Shown here one piece after another: positions 1-5,978 of a stretch of DNA of 11,131 nt (the stretch's first letter is position 1; each line of letters opens with the position of its first letter). This DNA is from a bacterium (GTDB taxonomy: Bacteria > Babelota > Babeliae > Babelales > Vermiphilaceae): positions 1 to 11,131 of the forward strand of contig DAOVGZ010000027.1 of the NCBI GenBank assembly GCA_030672115.1, given 5' to 3'. The position numbers and the translations under genes are program-made. The notes under the pieces are model-generated. The model did not search any database and was not told the origin of the DNA. It worked only from the letters and a program-made list of their open reading frames with translations.

Positions 1-334
1 AGTAAGATGATCTACCTCTTGACGAGCCTCTGCGATTTTTAACAGCTTTATTCGAAGCAGTTCTAGCAGAAGATTTTTTTTTCTTAGTGAAAGTTTTTTT
101 GGTAGTTTTTTGTGTCTGAATTGATGGCATAGTTTCGATTTGCTCTTTTTTTTCGACCTTCTTGGGCGACGGGTCTTTTAGTTTTTTATTTAAAAAATTT
201 AACGCTTTTTCATCCAGAATAGACATATGATTGCCTATCTCAAAACCTGCTTCTTTAAGAATTTTAACTAATTCTTTCGAAGAAGTGTTGGACTGCTTCG
301 CAAATTCGTACACTCGCATTTTTACTGACTTCAT
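1..334 (-). CDS. infB: Translation initiation factor IF-2, N-terminal part (cut by window edge)
   Basis: IF-2 is the GTPase that brings initiator tRNA to the 30S ribosomal subunit. Only the first 111 codons lie here; the GTPase domains are beyond position 1. Translating the minus strand from the ATG at 334 gives MKSVKMRVYEFAKQ, followed by SSKELVKILKEAGFEIGNHM and then a LDEKALNFLNKKL segment, which is the conserved IF2_N helical subdomain. A lysine/arginine/serine-rich linker follows (about residues 57-111), as is usual for IF-2. An alternative start is the ATG at 319 (MRVYEFAK), which matches the most common family start; a GGATGGGG stretch 6-13 nt upstream of 334 favours the longer form. 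The gene lies 62 bp downstream of nusA on the same strand with no terminator between, so it is probably co-transcribed with nusA. Confidence 0.9.
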   Translation of the reverse strand, partial: MKSVKMRVYEFAKQSNTSSKELVKILKEAGFEIGNHMSILDEKALNFLNKKLKDPSPKKVEKKEQIETMPSIQTQKTTKKTFTKKKKSSARTASNKAVKNRRGSSRGRSSY

Positions 335-354
335 TTCTACGCCCCATCCAATCT

Positions 355-372
355 CGACAGCTAACACTGTCG
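355..372 (-). promoter_or_regulatory. Small hairpin in the nusA-infB gap
   Basis: In the minus-strand transcript, CGACAG and CTGTCG form a perfect 6-bp stem with a 6-nt loop, ending about 20 nt before the infB ATG. No U-tract follows, so it is not an intrinsic terminator. It could be a processing site or a translational control element, or it could be chance. Confidence 0.25.
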
Positions 373-396
373 CAGTTAAACAGTAACTATCAAAAA

Positions 397-1527
397 CTAC
401 TCTTTTTTCTGAGTGTTTTCAGACTCTACCTTTTTTTCTTCATTAGCAAGCTTTTCTTCAGAGATTACGTCATCTAAAAGATCATCAAAAATCTCTTCTT
501 GCTCATCATTTCTCTGGTCATCACGCATTAAATTTATGTTTATACCAAGAAGCTGCGATGCCAAGCTTATATTTTGCCCCATTTTTCCAATAGCAAGAGA
601 GCGTTGATCTTCATTCAACCAAACATTTGCATTTTCGCTATCAACAAGAACCACTCTTTTTATTTCTGCAGGCTTTAAAGCATCTTTTACCATTTGCTCT
701 TCTGACTCTTTCCAAGCCAAAACATCAATTCGTTCGCCGCCAAGTTCTTTTAATATTGGCTTAATACGAACACCTCCAACACCAACACATGTTCCAACAG
801 GATCAATATTGCTATCGTTGGAGATAACCAAGACTTTTGATTTATAACCAGGCTTTCTAACAACTTTTTTAATCTCAACTAAACGTTCGAACACCTCTGG
901 AACTTCAAGCTCAAAAAGGCTTTTTAGAAAATCCGCAGAAACTCGATCTAAAATAAGTTGATTTTCATTTCTAGGTTGAGGCAAAACCTCTTTTAACAAA
1001 GCTCTAATTGTGAATCCAATAGCACAGCGTTCACCAGGAATAGTTAAAGATTTAGGCAAAAAGGCAAAAACATCTTGAAGTTTTACAACGACACCGCTGC
1101 GTTCACACTTATGAACAACTCCATGAATGACAGAACCTTCTTTTTCTTTAAATTCGTTGTAAATAACTGAAGCTTCGATATCACGAATTTTTGAAGCAAT
1201 AACCTGTTTTGCTCGTAAAACTTCGATTCGACCTATGCCACCTTCAAAAGGAAGCCATATTTCGTCGTTTTCTTTAATTTTTTTGTCGATATAATGAGAT
1301 TTTCTAAGACTAATCTCTGTATTTTGATCTAAAACAGATGAAACTACTGTTTTTTTTGAAATTATTAAAACTTCATCAGTTTTTTTGTCATAGCGAGCCT
1401 GAAATTCAAGTCCAGGATATTTTTTTTGATAAGCGGCAATCATGCCTTCGCAAATAATCGAGCTTAAAATAGACCTATCTAGGCCTTTTTCGTCTACAAG
1501 CTGATCTATAACTGCGGAAAGTTTCAC
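397..1527 (-). CDS. nusA: Transcription termination/antitermination factor NusA
   Basis: NusA binds RNA polymerase and nascent RNA and modulates pausing, termination and antitermination. The 376-residue product shows the expected order: N-terminal RNA polymerase-binding domain (about 1-125), S1 domain (about 131-196, starting GSVIHGVV), KH1 (about 200-280) and KH2 (about 285-345). The signature DPVGTCVGVGGVRIKPI at 242-258 carries the KH1 GxxG loop, and AIGKMGQNISLASQLLG at 312-328 carries that of KH2. There are no C-terminal AR repeats as in E. coli; the protein ends in an acidic/lysine-rich tail (about 340-376). The start is GTG (1527-1525), supported by a GCGAGGA ribosome-binding site about 7 nt upstream; the stop is TAG. 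infB follows downstream, but no rimP-like gene lies upstream; the 474 bp before it are non-coding. Confidence 0.96.
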   Translation of the reverse strand: MKLSAVIDQLVDEKGLDRSILSSIICEGMIAAYQKKYPGLEFQARYDKKTDEVLIISKKTVVSSVLDQNTEISLRKSHYIDKKIKENDEIWLPFEGGIGRIEVLRAKQVIASKIRDIEASVIYNEFKEKEGSVIHGVVHKCERSGVVVKLQDVFAFLPKSLTIPGERCAIGFTIRALLKEVLPQPRNENQLILDRVSADFLKSLFELEVPEVFERLVEIKKVVRKPGYKSKVLVISNDSNIDPVGTCVGVGGVRIKPILKELGGERIDVLAWKESEEQMVKDALKPAEIKRVVLVDSENANVWLNEDQRSLAIGKMGQNISLASQLLGININLMRDDQRNDEQEEIFDDLLDDVISEEKLANEEKKVESENTQKKE

Positions 1528-1584
1528 GTAAAATCCTCGCTAAAAATACTGATTACAATAACAAAACTCAGTTTAACATAAAAA

Positions 1585-1670
1585 AAAAGAATTAATAGAT
1601 GACAGTATAGACGACTTTTTAGGTTTTTTAAAAATATAATTATAAAAAAGAGGAGCCTATTAATTCTTTT
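1585..1670. repeat. 14-bp perfect inverted repeat in the AT-rich region
   Basis: AAAAGAATTAATAG at 1585-1598 is the exact reverse complement of 1657-1670, with 58 nt between the arms. It lies at the nusA-proximal edge of the AT-rich stretch. It could be a protein-binding site pair or a cruciform-prone element of the origin-like region. Its AT richness makes some chance contribution likely. Confidence 0.5.
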
Positions 1671-1701
1671 ATAAAGATATATATAAATACAATAATAATA
1701 G
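1621..1701. other. AT-rich stretch, candidate DNA-unwinding element
   Basis: By hand count, 1621-1700 has only 11 G/C in 80 bases (about 86% A+T), richer than its surroundings. It ends with TAATAATAG at 1693-1701. Read 3'->5', this is GAT-AAT-AAT, which fits the DnaA-trio pattern described for bacterial origins (3'-[G/A]A[T/A]-5' repeated). The first DnaA-box-like site starts 14 nt beyond it at 1716. An AT-rich region beside DnaA-box clusters is the usual layout of an unwinding element; the function here is inferred. Confidence 0.45.
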
Positions 1702-1715
1702 GTAAAGCGTTTTTT

Positions 1716-1826
1716 GGTGGATAACTTTTTGAAAACACTATCTTAGGCTCCTGCCAGAGAAGGTATTGGAGATTGCGTGGGTGGTGGATAAGTGGTGGAT
1801 AACTTGGTGGATAACTTGGTGGATAA
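1716..1826 (-). repeat. Five GGTGGATAA boxes (left cluster)
   Basis: Exact GGTGGATAA (reverse complement of TTATCCACC) occurs at 1716-1724, 1783-1791, 1794-1802, 1806-1814 and 1818-1826. The last four are tandem with steps of 11, 12 and 12 bp. The isolated first copy lies next to the AT-rich stretch and shares the flank AACTTTTTG with the fifth copy. Confidence 0.85.
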
Positions 1827-1882
1827 CTTTTTGGCCAAAAATAGACCCTCTGGATTAACTCTCCTAGAGAGGCTTTTCGGAG

Positions 1883-1979
1883 TTATCCACCACTTATAAC
1901 TCGATCTAGAGAGGTGTATGAGTAGGTTTTGAAAAAGTTATCCACCACTTATCCACCACTTATCCACCACTTATCCACC
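1883..1979 (+). repeat. Five TTATCCACC boxes (right cluster)
   Basis: Exact TTATCCACC occurs at 1883-1891, 1938-1946, 1949-1957, 1960-1968 and 1971-1979. The last four are spaced exactly 11 bp apart. Together with the left cluster they make an imperfect inverted repeat, with arms about 1780-1833 and 1929-1982. CTAGAGAGG is also repeated directly at 1864-1872 and 1906-1914 in and beside the central segment. Confidence 0.85.
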
Positions 1980-2001
1980 ACTATTTCTGTTCTCATTGTA
2001 G

Positions 2002-2574
2002 CTAAAGAGAAAGTTTTTTTAATTTTTTCATGTCAGATATGAATTTTTCTATTTCTTTTCGGTTTCTAAGTAGGTATGCCGGATGGTATGTTGGCAAAAT
2101 AGTTAAAGTTTTATGGTGAATGATAGTGCCTCTTATTTGTGATATTTTTATTGGTTGCTCTATAAGGGCTTCTAGCGCCGACGCTCCCAGGGTACAGATA
2201 ATTTTAGGTTTTATAATATTTATTTGTTTAAAAAGTAAGAGGTTTTTGCATGTTTTACTTTCTACAGAAAGAGGTTTTCTGTTTTGTGGAGGGCGGCATT
2301 TTACAACATTTGTTATAAATACGTCTTCTCTTTTTATGCCAACGGGTTCTAATATTTTTGTAAGAAGTTTTCCTGAGCGTCCAACAAAAGGTTTACCTTG
2401 CTCGTCTTCATCTTTTCCTGGTCCTTCACCTATAAACATAATAAGAGCGTTGCTATTTCCGTATCCAAAAACAATATTTTTTCTATCTTGAAAACCTAGA
2501 GGGCATGCGGTGCAGTTTTGGTATTGGGCGTAAAGGTTTTCAAGTAAAAGTTTTTTTTTATTTTTTGTATTCAT
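2002..2574 (-). CDS. Family 4 (Fe-S) uracil-DNA glycosylase
   Basis: The enzyme removes uracil from DNA arising by cytosine deamination or dUTP incorporation, starting base excision repair. The 190-residue length is typical. Four cysteines fit the 4Fe-4S site: C21 and C24 (NCTACPLG), then C93 and C109 (KCRPPQNRKP followed by a 15-residue gap). The active-site motif GEGPGKDEDEQGKPFVGRSG spans 49-68, and the C-terminal motif PTYHPAYLLRN (161-171) supplies the conserved His164. The start ATG at 2574 has a GGAA ribosome-binding site nearby. The gene lies alone between a terminator of the upstream gene and the origin-like region. The same fold occurs at the N-terminus of SPO1-type phage DNA polymerases, but the stand-alone length argues for the glycosylase. 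Confidence 0.93.
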   Translation of the reverse strand: MNTKNKKKLLLENLYAQYQNCTACPLGFQDRKNIVFGYGNSNALIMFIGEGPGKDEDEQGKPFVGRSGKLLTKILEPVGIKREDVFITNVVKCRPPQNRKPLSVESKTCKNLLLFKQINIIKPKIICTLGASALEALIEQPIKISQIRGTIIHHKTLTILPTYHPAYLLRNRKEIEKFISDMKKLKKLSL

Positions 2575-2597
2575 AAGAAAGTTCCGTTTTTTAGATT

Positions 2598-2637
2598 AAA
2601 AAAAGCGAGCCAGTAATTTTTATTATACTGGCCCGCT
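2598..2637 (-). terminator. Intrinsic terminator after the C11 protease gene
   Basis: In the minus-strand transcript, an 11-bp GC-rich stem (arms 2626-2636 and 2605-2615, one G-U pair, 10-nt loop) is followed by seven U residues (2604-2598). It sits 30 bp past the protease stop codon and separates that unit from the glycosylase gene. Confidence 0.9.
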
Positions 2638-2666
2638 CTTAAAATACGAAAATATTTTTTACCTTT

Positions 2667-4103
2667 TTACATTGAAAGGTAGAGGGTTAAAAAGTCTATC
2701 CATTTATTTTCTTGTGCAAATAAAGTTTTTCCATAAGAAGAGTGAATTCCATTTTGAGGAAAGAAAATAGAAAGCCCGCGTGCTTTTTTTAGATCTTTTC
2801 CTGCTGTATTTGCAAAGGCAAGGTGTTCTATAAGTCTTCTTCCTTCGTAAAGTTCTTCGTAAAGAGTTTTTTTAAATTCTTTTTCGGTAGTTTTGTTGTT
2901 TAGTTTAATATATTCAATATTTGCCATCATATTTCCATAAAAATGATGGATATCTATATAGCTTGGTTCGTCAAAATGTGTACAAACAATTTTATTTCTG
3001 CTTGCTCGTATTGTTTTTTTTACAGTATTGTTTTTTTGGTTATGAAGTCCTTTAATGAGCAGCATTGCAACATCATTAATGTTTTCTTCCATATAGTCGA
3101 TAGAATCAAGGTTTATTGCTGACAAAGTATATTCGTTTGTTATTTTTTCATAAAAATTACCAAAACATTCGACAATATGTTCTGCAAAATCAACAGGCTC
3201 TAAAGTTTTTTCTTGAAATGGCTTAAGAATATCCGCATAATTCCATCCATAACCGAGTTCCGCTTCTTGAGATCCTATCATTATGTGTGCGTATTTTTTT
3301 ACAATATTTGCGACTTCAATCATTTGCATAAGGCAAGCGTCAAATCCTATAAACAGGAATTTTTCTCCATCAAGAAGTTTTGTGCATATTTCATTAAGTG
3401 CATAATCAAGTTTTTGGTTGTTTAGATAGTTGCCTGTTACATCATCCCAGCAGATTCCTCGCTGAAGCATTCTTTCTATGTATCCAATACTTCTTTCAAG
3501 TTCTAAGCGTTGAGTTGCGGGATTAAAGGTAATAAATTCTTCTGGCCTTAATGTTCGGCAGCGTTCTGGGTCTAAAATGCCAGATCCATGGTTCCAAAGA
3601 ACAAGCGCATATTGTTCTGCAGGAAAGTTTTTTATTGTCCAATCACAAAATGAAATTAACGTTTCAGGGTCTCCACTATCCATTTTTTGAGAGTCAGGAT
3701 CATCAGCGTTTAAATGAAGAATTTTTCCTTTTTGAATGTAATAACGGCGTGTAATTTTTTCGTTTCCTGATTTTCTAATATCAAGCTGAACAACTATATT
3801 AATATCTAGTGTAGAGCCCCATTCAGCTATTTGTTTAATATTTCTTATGGCAAATCGATCAAGGTCATTAACTGCAGACATGTAAATTGTGAGGGTTATT
3901 TTTTTTTTAGTAAGGTTTTTTGGAATTGCTGATTTGATAATTTTAACTTTACTGAGTTCAGTTTTAGTAGTTGAGGCTTTAAAGTAAAGATCATCAAGTA
4001 GTTTTTGAAAATCTGCTGAAGTTTTTATTGCTTGTGAAAAACAAAGTGTTATCACAAGCAATAAATGCTTAGAGCATTTATTTATAGAACAGTTTTGAGT
4101 CAT
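2667..4103 (-). CDS. Secreted clostripain-family (peptidase C11) cysteine protease
   Basis: C11 proteases are caspase-like clan CD cysteine peptidases, usually exported and cutting after basic residues. The 478-residue product begins with a signal peptide (about 1-29, SKHLLLVITLCFSQAIKTSA). The catalytic dyad is visible: His172 in ALVLWNHGSG (after a beta strand) and Cys257 in FLFIGFDACLMQMIEVA. The family segments GSQEAELGYGWNYADIL (277-293) and ARGLSIFFPQ (441-450) follow. The reading frame is open 24 codons further upstream to 4175, but the ATG at 4103 is chosen because AAGGGA lies 6 nt before it, the signal peptide begins there, and the duplicated copy starts with the same MTQNCSI. Substrate is unknown; the location is periplasmic, surface or secreted. 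It lies downstream of its own truncated copy and the comEC-like gene and has a probable promoter at 4143-4172. Confidence 0.9.
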   Translation of the reverse strand: MTQNCSINKCSKHLLLVITLCFSQAIKTSADFQKLLDDLYFKASTTKTELSKVKIIKSAIPKNLTKKKITLTIYMSAVNDLDRFAIRNIKQIAEWGSTLDINIVVQLDIRKSGNEKITRRYYIQKGKILHLNADDPDSQKMDSGDPETLISFCDWTIKNFPAEQYALVLWNHGSGILDPERCRTLRPEEFITFNPATQRLELERSIGYIERMLQRGICWDDVTGNYLNNQKLDYALNEICTKLLDGEKFLFIGFDACLMQMIEVANIVKKYAHIMIGSQEAELGYGWNYADILKPFQEKTLEPVDFAEHIVECFGNFYEKITNEYTLSAINLDSIDYMEENINDVAMLLIKGLHNQKNNTVKKTIRASRNKIVCTHFDEPSYIDIHHFYGNMMANIEYIKLNNKTTEKEFKKTLYEELYEGRRLIEHLAFANTAGKDLKKARGLSIFFPQNGIHSSYGKTLFAQENKWIDFLTLYLSM

Positions 4104-4142
4104 AATATTCCCTTTTTTAAAACAGTATTTTAACTGAGGGAA

Positions 4143-4172
4143 ATCATAAAAAAAGATATTGCTGACAATCAA
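4143..4172 (-). promoter_or_regulatory. Predicted sigma70-type promoter of the protease gene
   Basis: On the minus strand, TTGATT (4172-4167) and TATGAT (4148-4143) are separated by 18 bp, about 40 nt before the ATG at 4103. The same elements occur before the truncated copy with a 17-bp spacer, because the T-tract is one base shorter there. Only sequence match supports it. Confidence 0.45.
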
Positions 4173-4199
4173 CAATTTTGAGTTTTATTTTTTTTGATC

Positions 4200-4673
4200 T
4201 TAGTAGTTGGTTAAACCATGTTTTTTTGCAGGAAAGTTTTTTATTATCCAATCACAAAATGAAATTAACGTTTCAGGATCTCCACTATCCCTTTTTTGAG
4301 AATCAGGATCATTGGCGTTTAAATGAAGAATTTTTTCTTTTCCTGATTTTTTAATATCAAGCTTAACAACTACATTAATATCTAGTGGAGAGCCTATTTT
4401 AGCCATTTGTTTAATATTTTTTTCGTCAAATCGACAAAGGTCATTATCTTCAAATATGTCAGATGCGAGGGTTGTTTTTTTAAGAAGATTTTTTGGAAAT
4501 GCTAATTTGATAATTTTAACTTTACGGAGTCCAGTTTTAGTAGTTGATGCCTTAAAATAAAAAACAAATAGTTTTTGAGAACCTGCGGAGGCTTTTAGAG
4601 CTTGTGAGAAAAAAAGTGCTATCACAAACAAAAAAAGCTTAGAGCATTTTTTTATAGAACAGTTTTGAGTCAT
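4200..4673 (-). pseudogene. Truncated duplicate of the C11 protease gene (N-terminal third only)
   Basis: The 157-codon frame aligns along nearly its whole length with residues 1-163 of the intact protease at 2667-4103. They share the start MTQNCSI, a signal peptide, STTKTxLxKVKIIK, LDIN-VV-LDI, and the block DSGDPETLISFCDW near the end. The homology stops just before the catalytic His segment; the last residues (HGLTNY) are read out of frame from a copied piece of the comEC-like 3' end, giving a chance TAG stop. Both catalytic residues are therefore absent and no protease activity is expected. Relative to the intact gene it lacks about 11 residues around position 116-126. The ribosome-binding site (AAGGGA) and promoter-like elements are intact, so a short exported peptide could still be made. 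I call it a pseudogene; a decoy or regulatory role cannot be excluded. Confidence 0.82.
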
Positions 4674-4712
4674 AATATTCCCTTTTTTAAAACAGTATTT
4701 TAACTGAGGGAA

Positions 4713-4741
4713 ATCATAAAAAAGATATTGCTGACAATCAA
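4713..4741 (-). promoter_or_regulatory. Predicted promoter of the truncated protease copy
   Basis: On the minus strand, TTGATT (4741-4736) and TATGAT (4718-4713) have a 17-bp spacer, the duplicated counterpart of the element at 4143-4172. The -35 box overlaps the stop codon of the comEC-like gene. Confidence 0.4.
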
Positions 4742-5874
4742 CAATTTTGAGTGAATATTTTTTTTGATCTTAGTAGTTGGTTAAACCATGCCAAAGCAAA
4801 AGTTAAGACAAAGCTTAATTGAAAATCTAAAAATAATAATTGGACAGGGTTAAATAAAAGCATTGTAAAGCAAATAATAGTTAAAAGATGAACAAGATTT
4901 GTTTTGGAATCAAAAAAAGGACTTGCTTTATAAAGGAAAAAAATAAAAAAAGCTCTAATAAATGATGTACTTGTCCAGCTAAAAATATAATAAATTCCTC
5001 CAAAAAAAAGGAGAATTATTTGAGTTACAAAAAAAGAAAAAGGGATGAAAGCAAGTATCCATTCCCATACCATAATAAAAATAACAAGATGTAATCCTGA
5101 TCGTGCAAGAAAATGAAGAATTCCCCATACTTTGAATTTTTCTTTTGTTTTTTCAAAAAAAATACTTTTGTGAGATTTATTTCCTAAAAAAATTGATGAA
5201 AAAAGAGAAAATGTTTTTGGGCAACATTTTTGTTTTAATCGATTATAGAGATTTTGCTTTTTTTCATTAATAAATCTATAAAAACAAAATTTTGGTCTAC
5301 TAATAAGGACGTATGAAAGGTTTTTTTCAAATGAAACTGCTACAATGCCAATTTTTGTAAGATAAAGATTAAAAGATTCTGTTGAAGGTTTTTTAAAAAC
5401 TATATTTTGTAATTCTATGGTGTCTCCAACAAGAAGATTTTGTTGCTTTCTTGTATATATAAAAATAGAGCAAGAAATTTTTTGCCAAAGTTGTTTTTGT
5501 TTTATAGCAGTAAGTTTTATCGTTATGACAGTGTTTAAGTATTTTTGTTTTGACGTATCTATAGAAGTTATTGTGCCACGTATGCAACAAGGGCTGTTGC
5601 ATAAAAGATGTTGCTTTTTAGTGTGATTATTTTCTTGAAAAGAAAACGAAAAACAGCCTAACATAAAGAAAGAGGCTATCATAAAGAGAGCTATGAGTTT
5701 TTTGTAGATGGTTTTTTTTGATAAAAAAGCTAAAAAAGCAACAATAAAAAAAATTGTTAGAAAAAAAGGTGTGTTTTTAGATGTTGCTTTTATTGCAATT
5801 CCGGAACAAAAAGCAATTGTTGCAAAAAAAAGTGGATGGATATTGAAGTCTATGAATTTAAAATTGCCAAGCAT
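4738..5874 (-). CDS. ComEC/Rec2-like membrane protein, short form without nuclease domain
   Basis: ComEC forms the inner-membrane channel that carries single-stranded DNA into the cytoplasm during natural transformation. The 378-residue product has N-terminal membrane segments (about 13-29, 36-51, 58-79), a soluble OB-like DUF4131 region (about 90-190, with STESFNLYLTKIGIVAV at 164-180), and then the start of the Competence domain. SSIFLGNKS (226-234), WGILHFLARSGLHLVI (250-265) and FNPVQLLFLDFQLSF (341-355) match the conserved family segments. Further hydrophobic helices lie at about 280-315 and 325-365. Family members are usually far longer (600-800 residues), with more helices and a C-terminal metallo-beta-lactamase domain; these are absent, so the protein is truncated or a reduced form. 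No good ribosome-binding site is seen before the ATG at 5874, and an in-frame TAA just upstream excludes an earlier start. Its 3' end is part of the tandem duplication. Confidence 0.82.
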   Translation of the reverse strand: MLGNFKFIDFNIHPLFFATIAFCSGIAIKATSKNTPFFLTIFFIVAFLAFLSKKTIYKKLIALFMIASFFMLGCFSFSFQENNHTKKQHLLCNSPCCIRGTITSIDTSKQKYLNTVITIKLTAIKQKQLWQKISCSIFIYTRKQQNLLVGDTIELQNIVFKKPSTESFNLYLTKIGIVAVSFEKNLSYVLISRPKFCFYRFINEKKQNLYNRLKQKCCPKTFSLFSSIFLGNKSHKSIFFEKTKEKFKVWGILHFLARSGLHLVIFIMVWEWILAFIPFSFFVTQIILLFFGGIYYIFSWTSTSFIRAFFIFFLYKASPFFDSKTNLVHLLTIICFTMLLFNPVQLLFLDFQLSFVLTFALAWFNQLLRSKKIFTQNC

Positions 5875-5941
5875 AATATTTTATACAGAAGTTTATTTTC
5901 CATTTTGAAAAAGGTTTTTGATTACAGGTAAGGATAAACTC

Positions 5942-5970
5942 AGTATACAATAGCTTTTATTTTCTCACAA
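5942..5970 (-). promoter_or_regulatory. Predicted sigma70-type promoter of the comEC-like gene
   Basis: On the minus strand, TTGTGA (5970-5965), a 17-bp spacer and TATACT (5947-5942) lie about 70 nt before the ATG at 5874. The gap between this gene and the upstream coding region is only 104 bp, so read-through from 5979-6905 is also possible. Confidence 0.5.
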
Positions 5971-5978
5971 AATTATTT

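Larger units (their letters stand above)
1621..1980. other. Putative replication origin (oriC) or DnaA-binding locus
   Basis: This is the core of the 474-bp gene-free gap between udg and nusA. It contains an 86% A+T segment followed by ten exact copies of TTATCCACC, which differs from the consensus DnaA box TTATCCACA only at the last base. Five copies point one way (1716-1826) and five the other (1883-1979), spaced 11-12 bp within the tight runs, about one helical turn. About 56 bp without boxes separates the two groups (1827-1882). The arrangement fits cooperative DnaA assembly at an origin. Alternatives are a DnaA-titration site like datA, or an iteron-like array of another replication protein. 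No dnaA or dnaN gene is in the window, so the origin call rests on the box array and DUE only. Confidence 0.55.
3620..4789. repeat. Tandem duplication: comEC 3' end plus protease 5' third
   Basis: Two diverged direct copies abut at about 4219/4220: copy 1 about 3620-4219 and copy 2 about 4220-4789. TAGTAGTTGGTTAAACCATG at 4200-4219 recurs exactly at 4770-4789 and marks the end of the comEC-like gene in both. The segment between it and the protease start codon is nearly identical in both copies, at an offset of 570 bp. The protein-coding parts have drifted, with substitutions and an in-frame gap of about 11 codons in copy 2. The ancestral order was comEC-like gene then protease gene. Confidence 0.88.

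Noticed and set aside
355..372. Terminator between nusA and infB
   Set aside because: The stem is only 6 bp and no U-tract follows; the two genes are normally co-transcribed.
1716..1979. CRISPR array
   Set aside because: The repeated unit is only 9 bp with 2-3 bp gaps and it inverts in the middle; there are no spacers of 25-40 bp and no cas genes.
1716..1979. Plasmid-type iteron origin
   Set aside because: The flanking genes are chromosomal core genes (nusA, infB) and no replication-initiator gene is nearby; the 9-mer is one base from the DnaA box. Not fully excluded.
2120..2491. 123-codon plus-strand open frame over the uracil-DNA glycosylase gene
   Set aside because: Antisense to a clearly conserved enzyme with intact Fe-S cysteines; no ribosome-binding site or recognisable protein.
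4104..4175. 24-codon N-terminal extension of the C11 protease
   Set aside because: It would place non-secretory residues before the signal peptide, and it corresponds to the duplicated intergenic DNA containing the promoter and ribosome-binding site.
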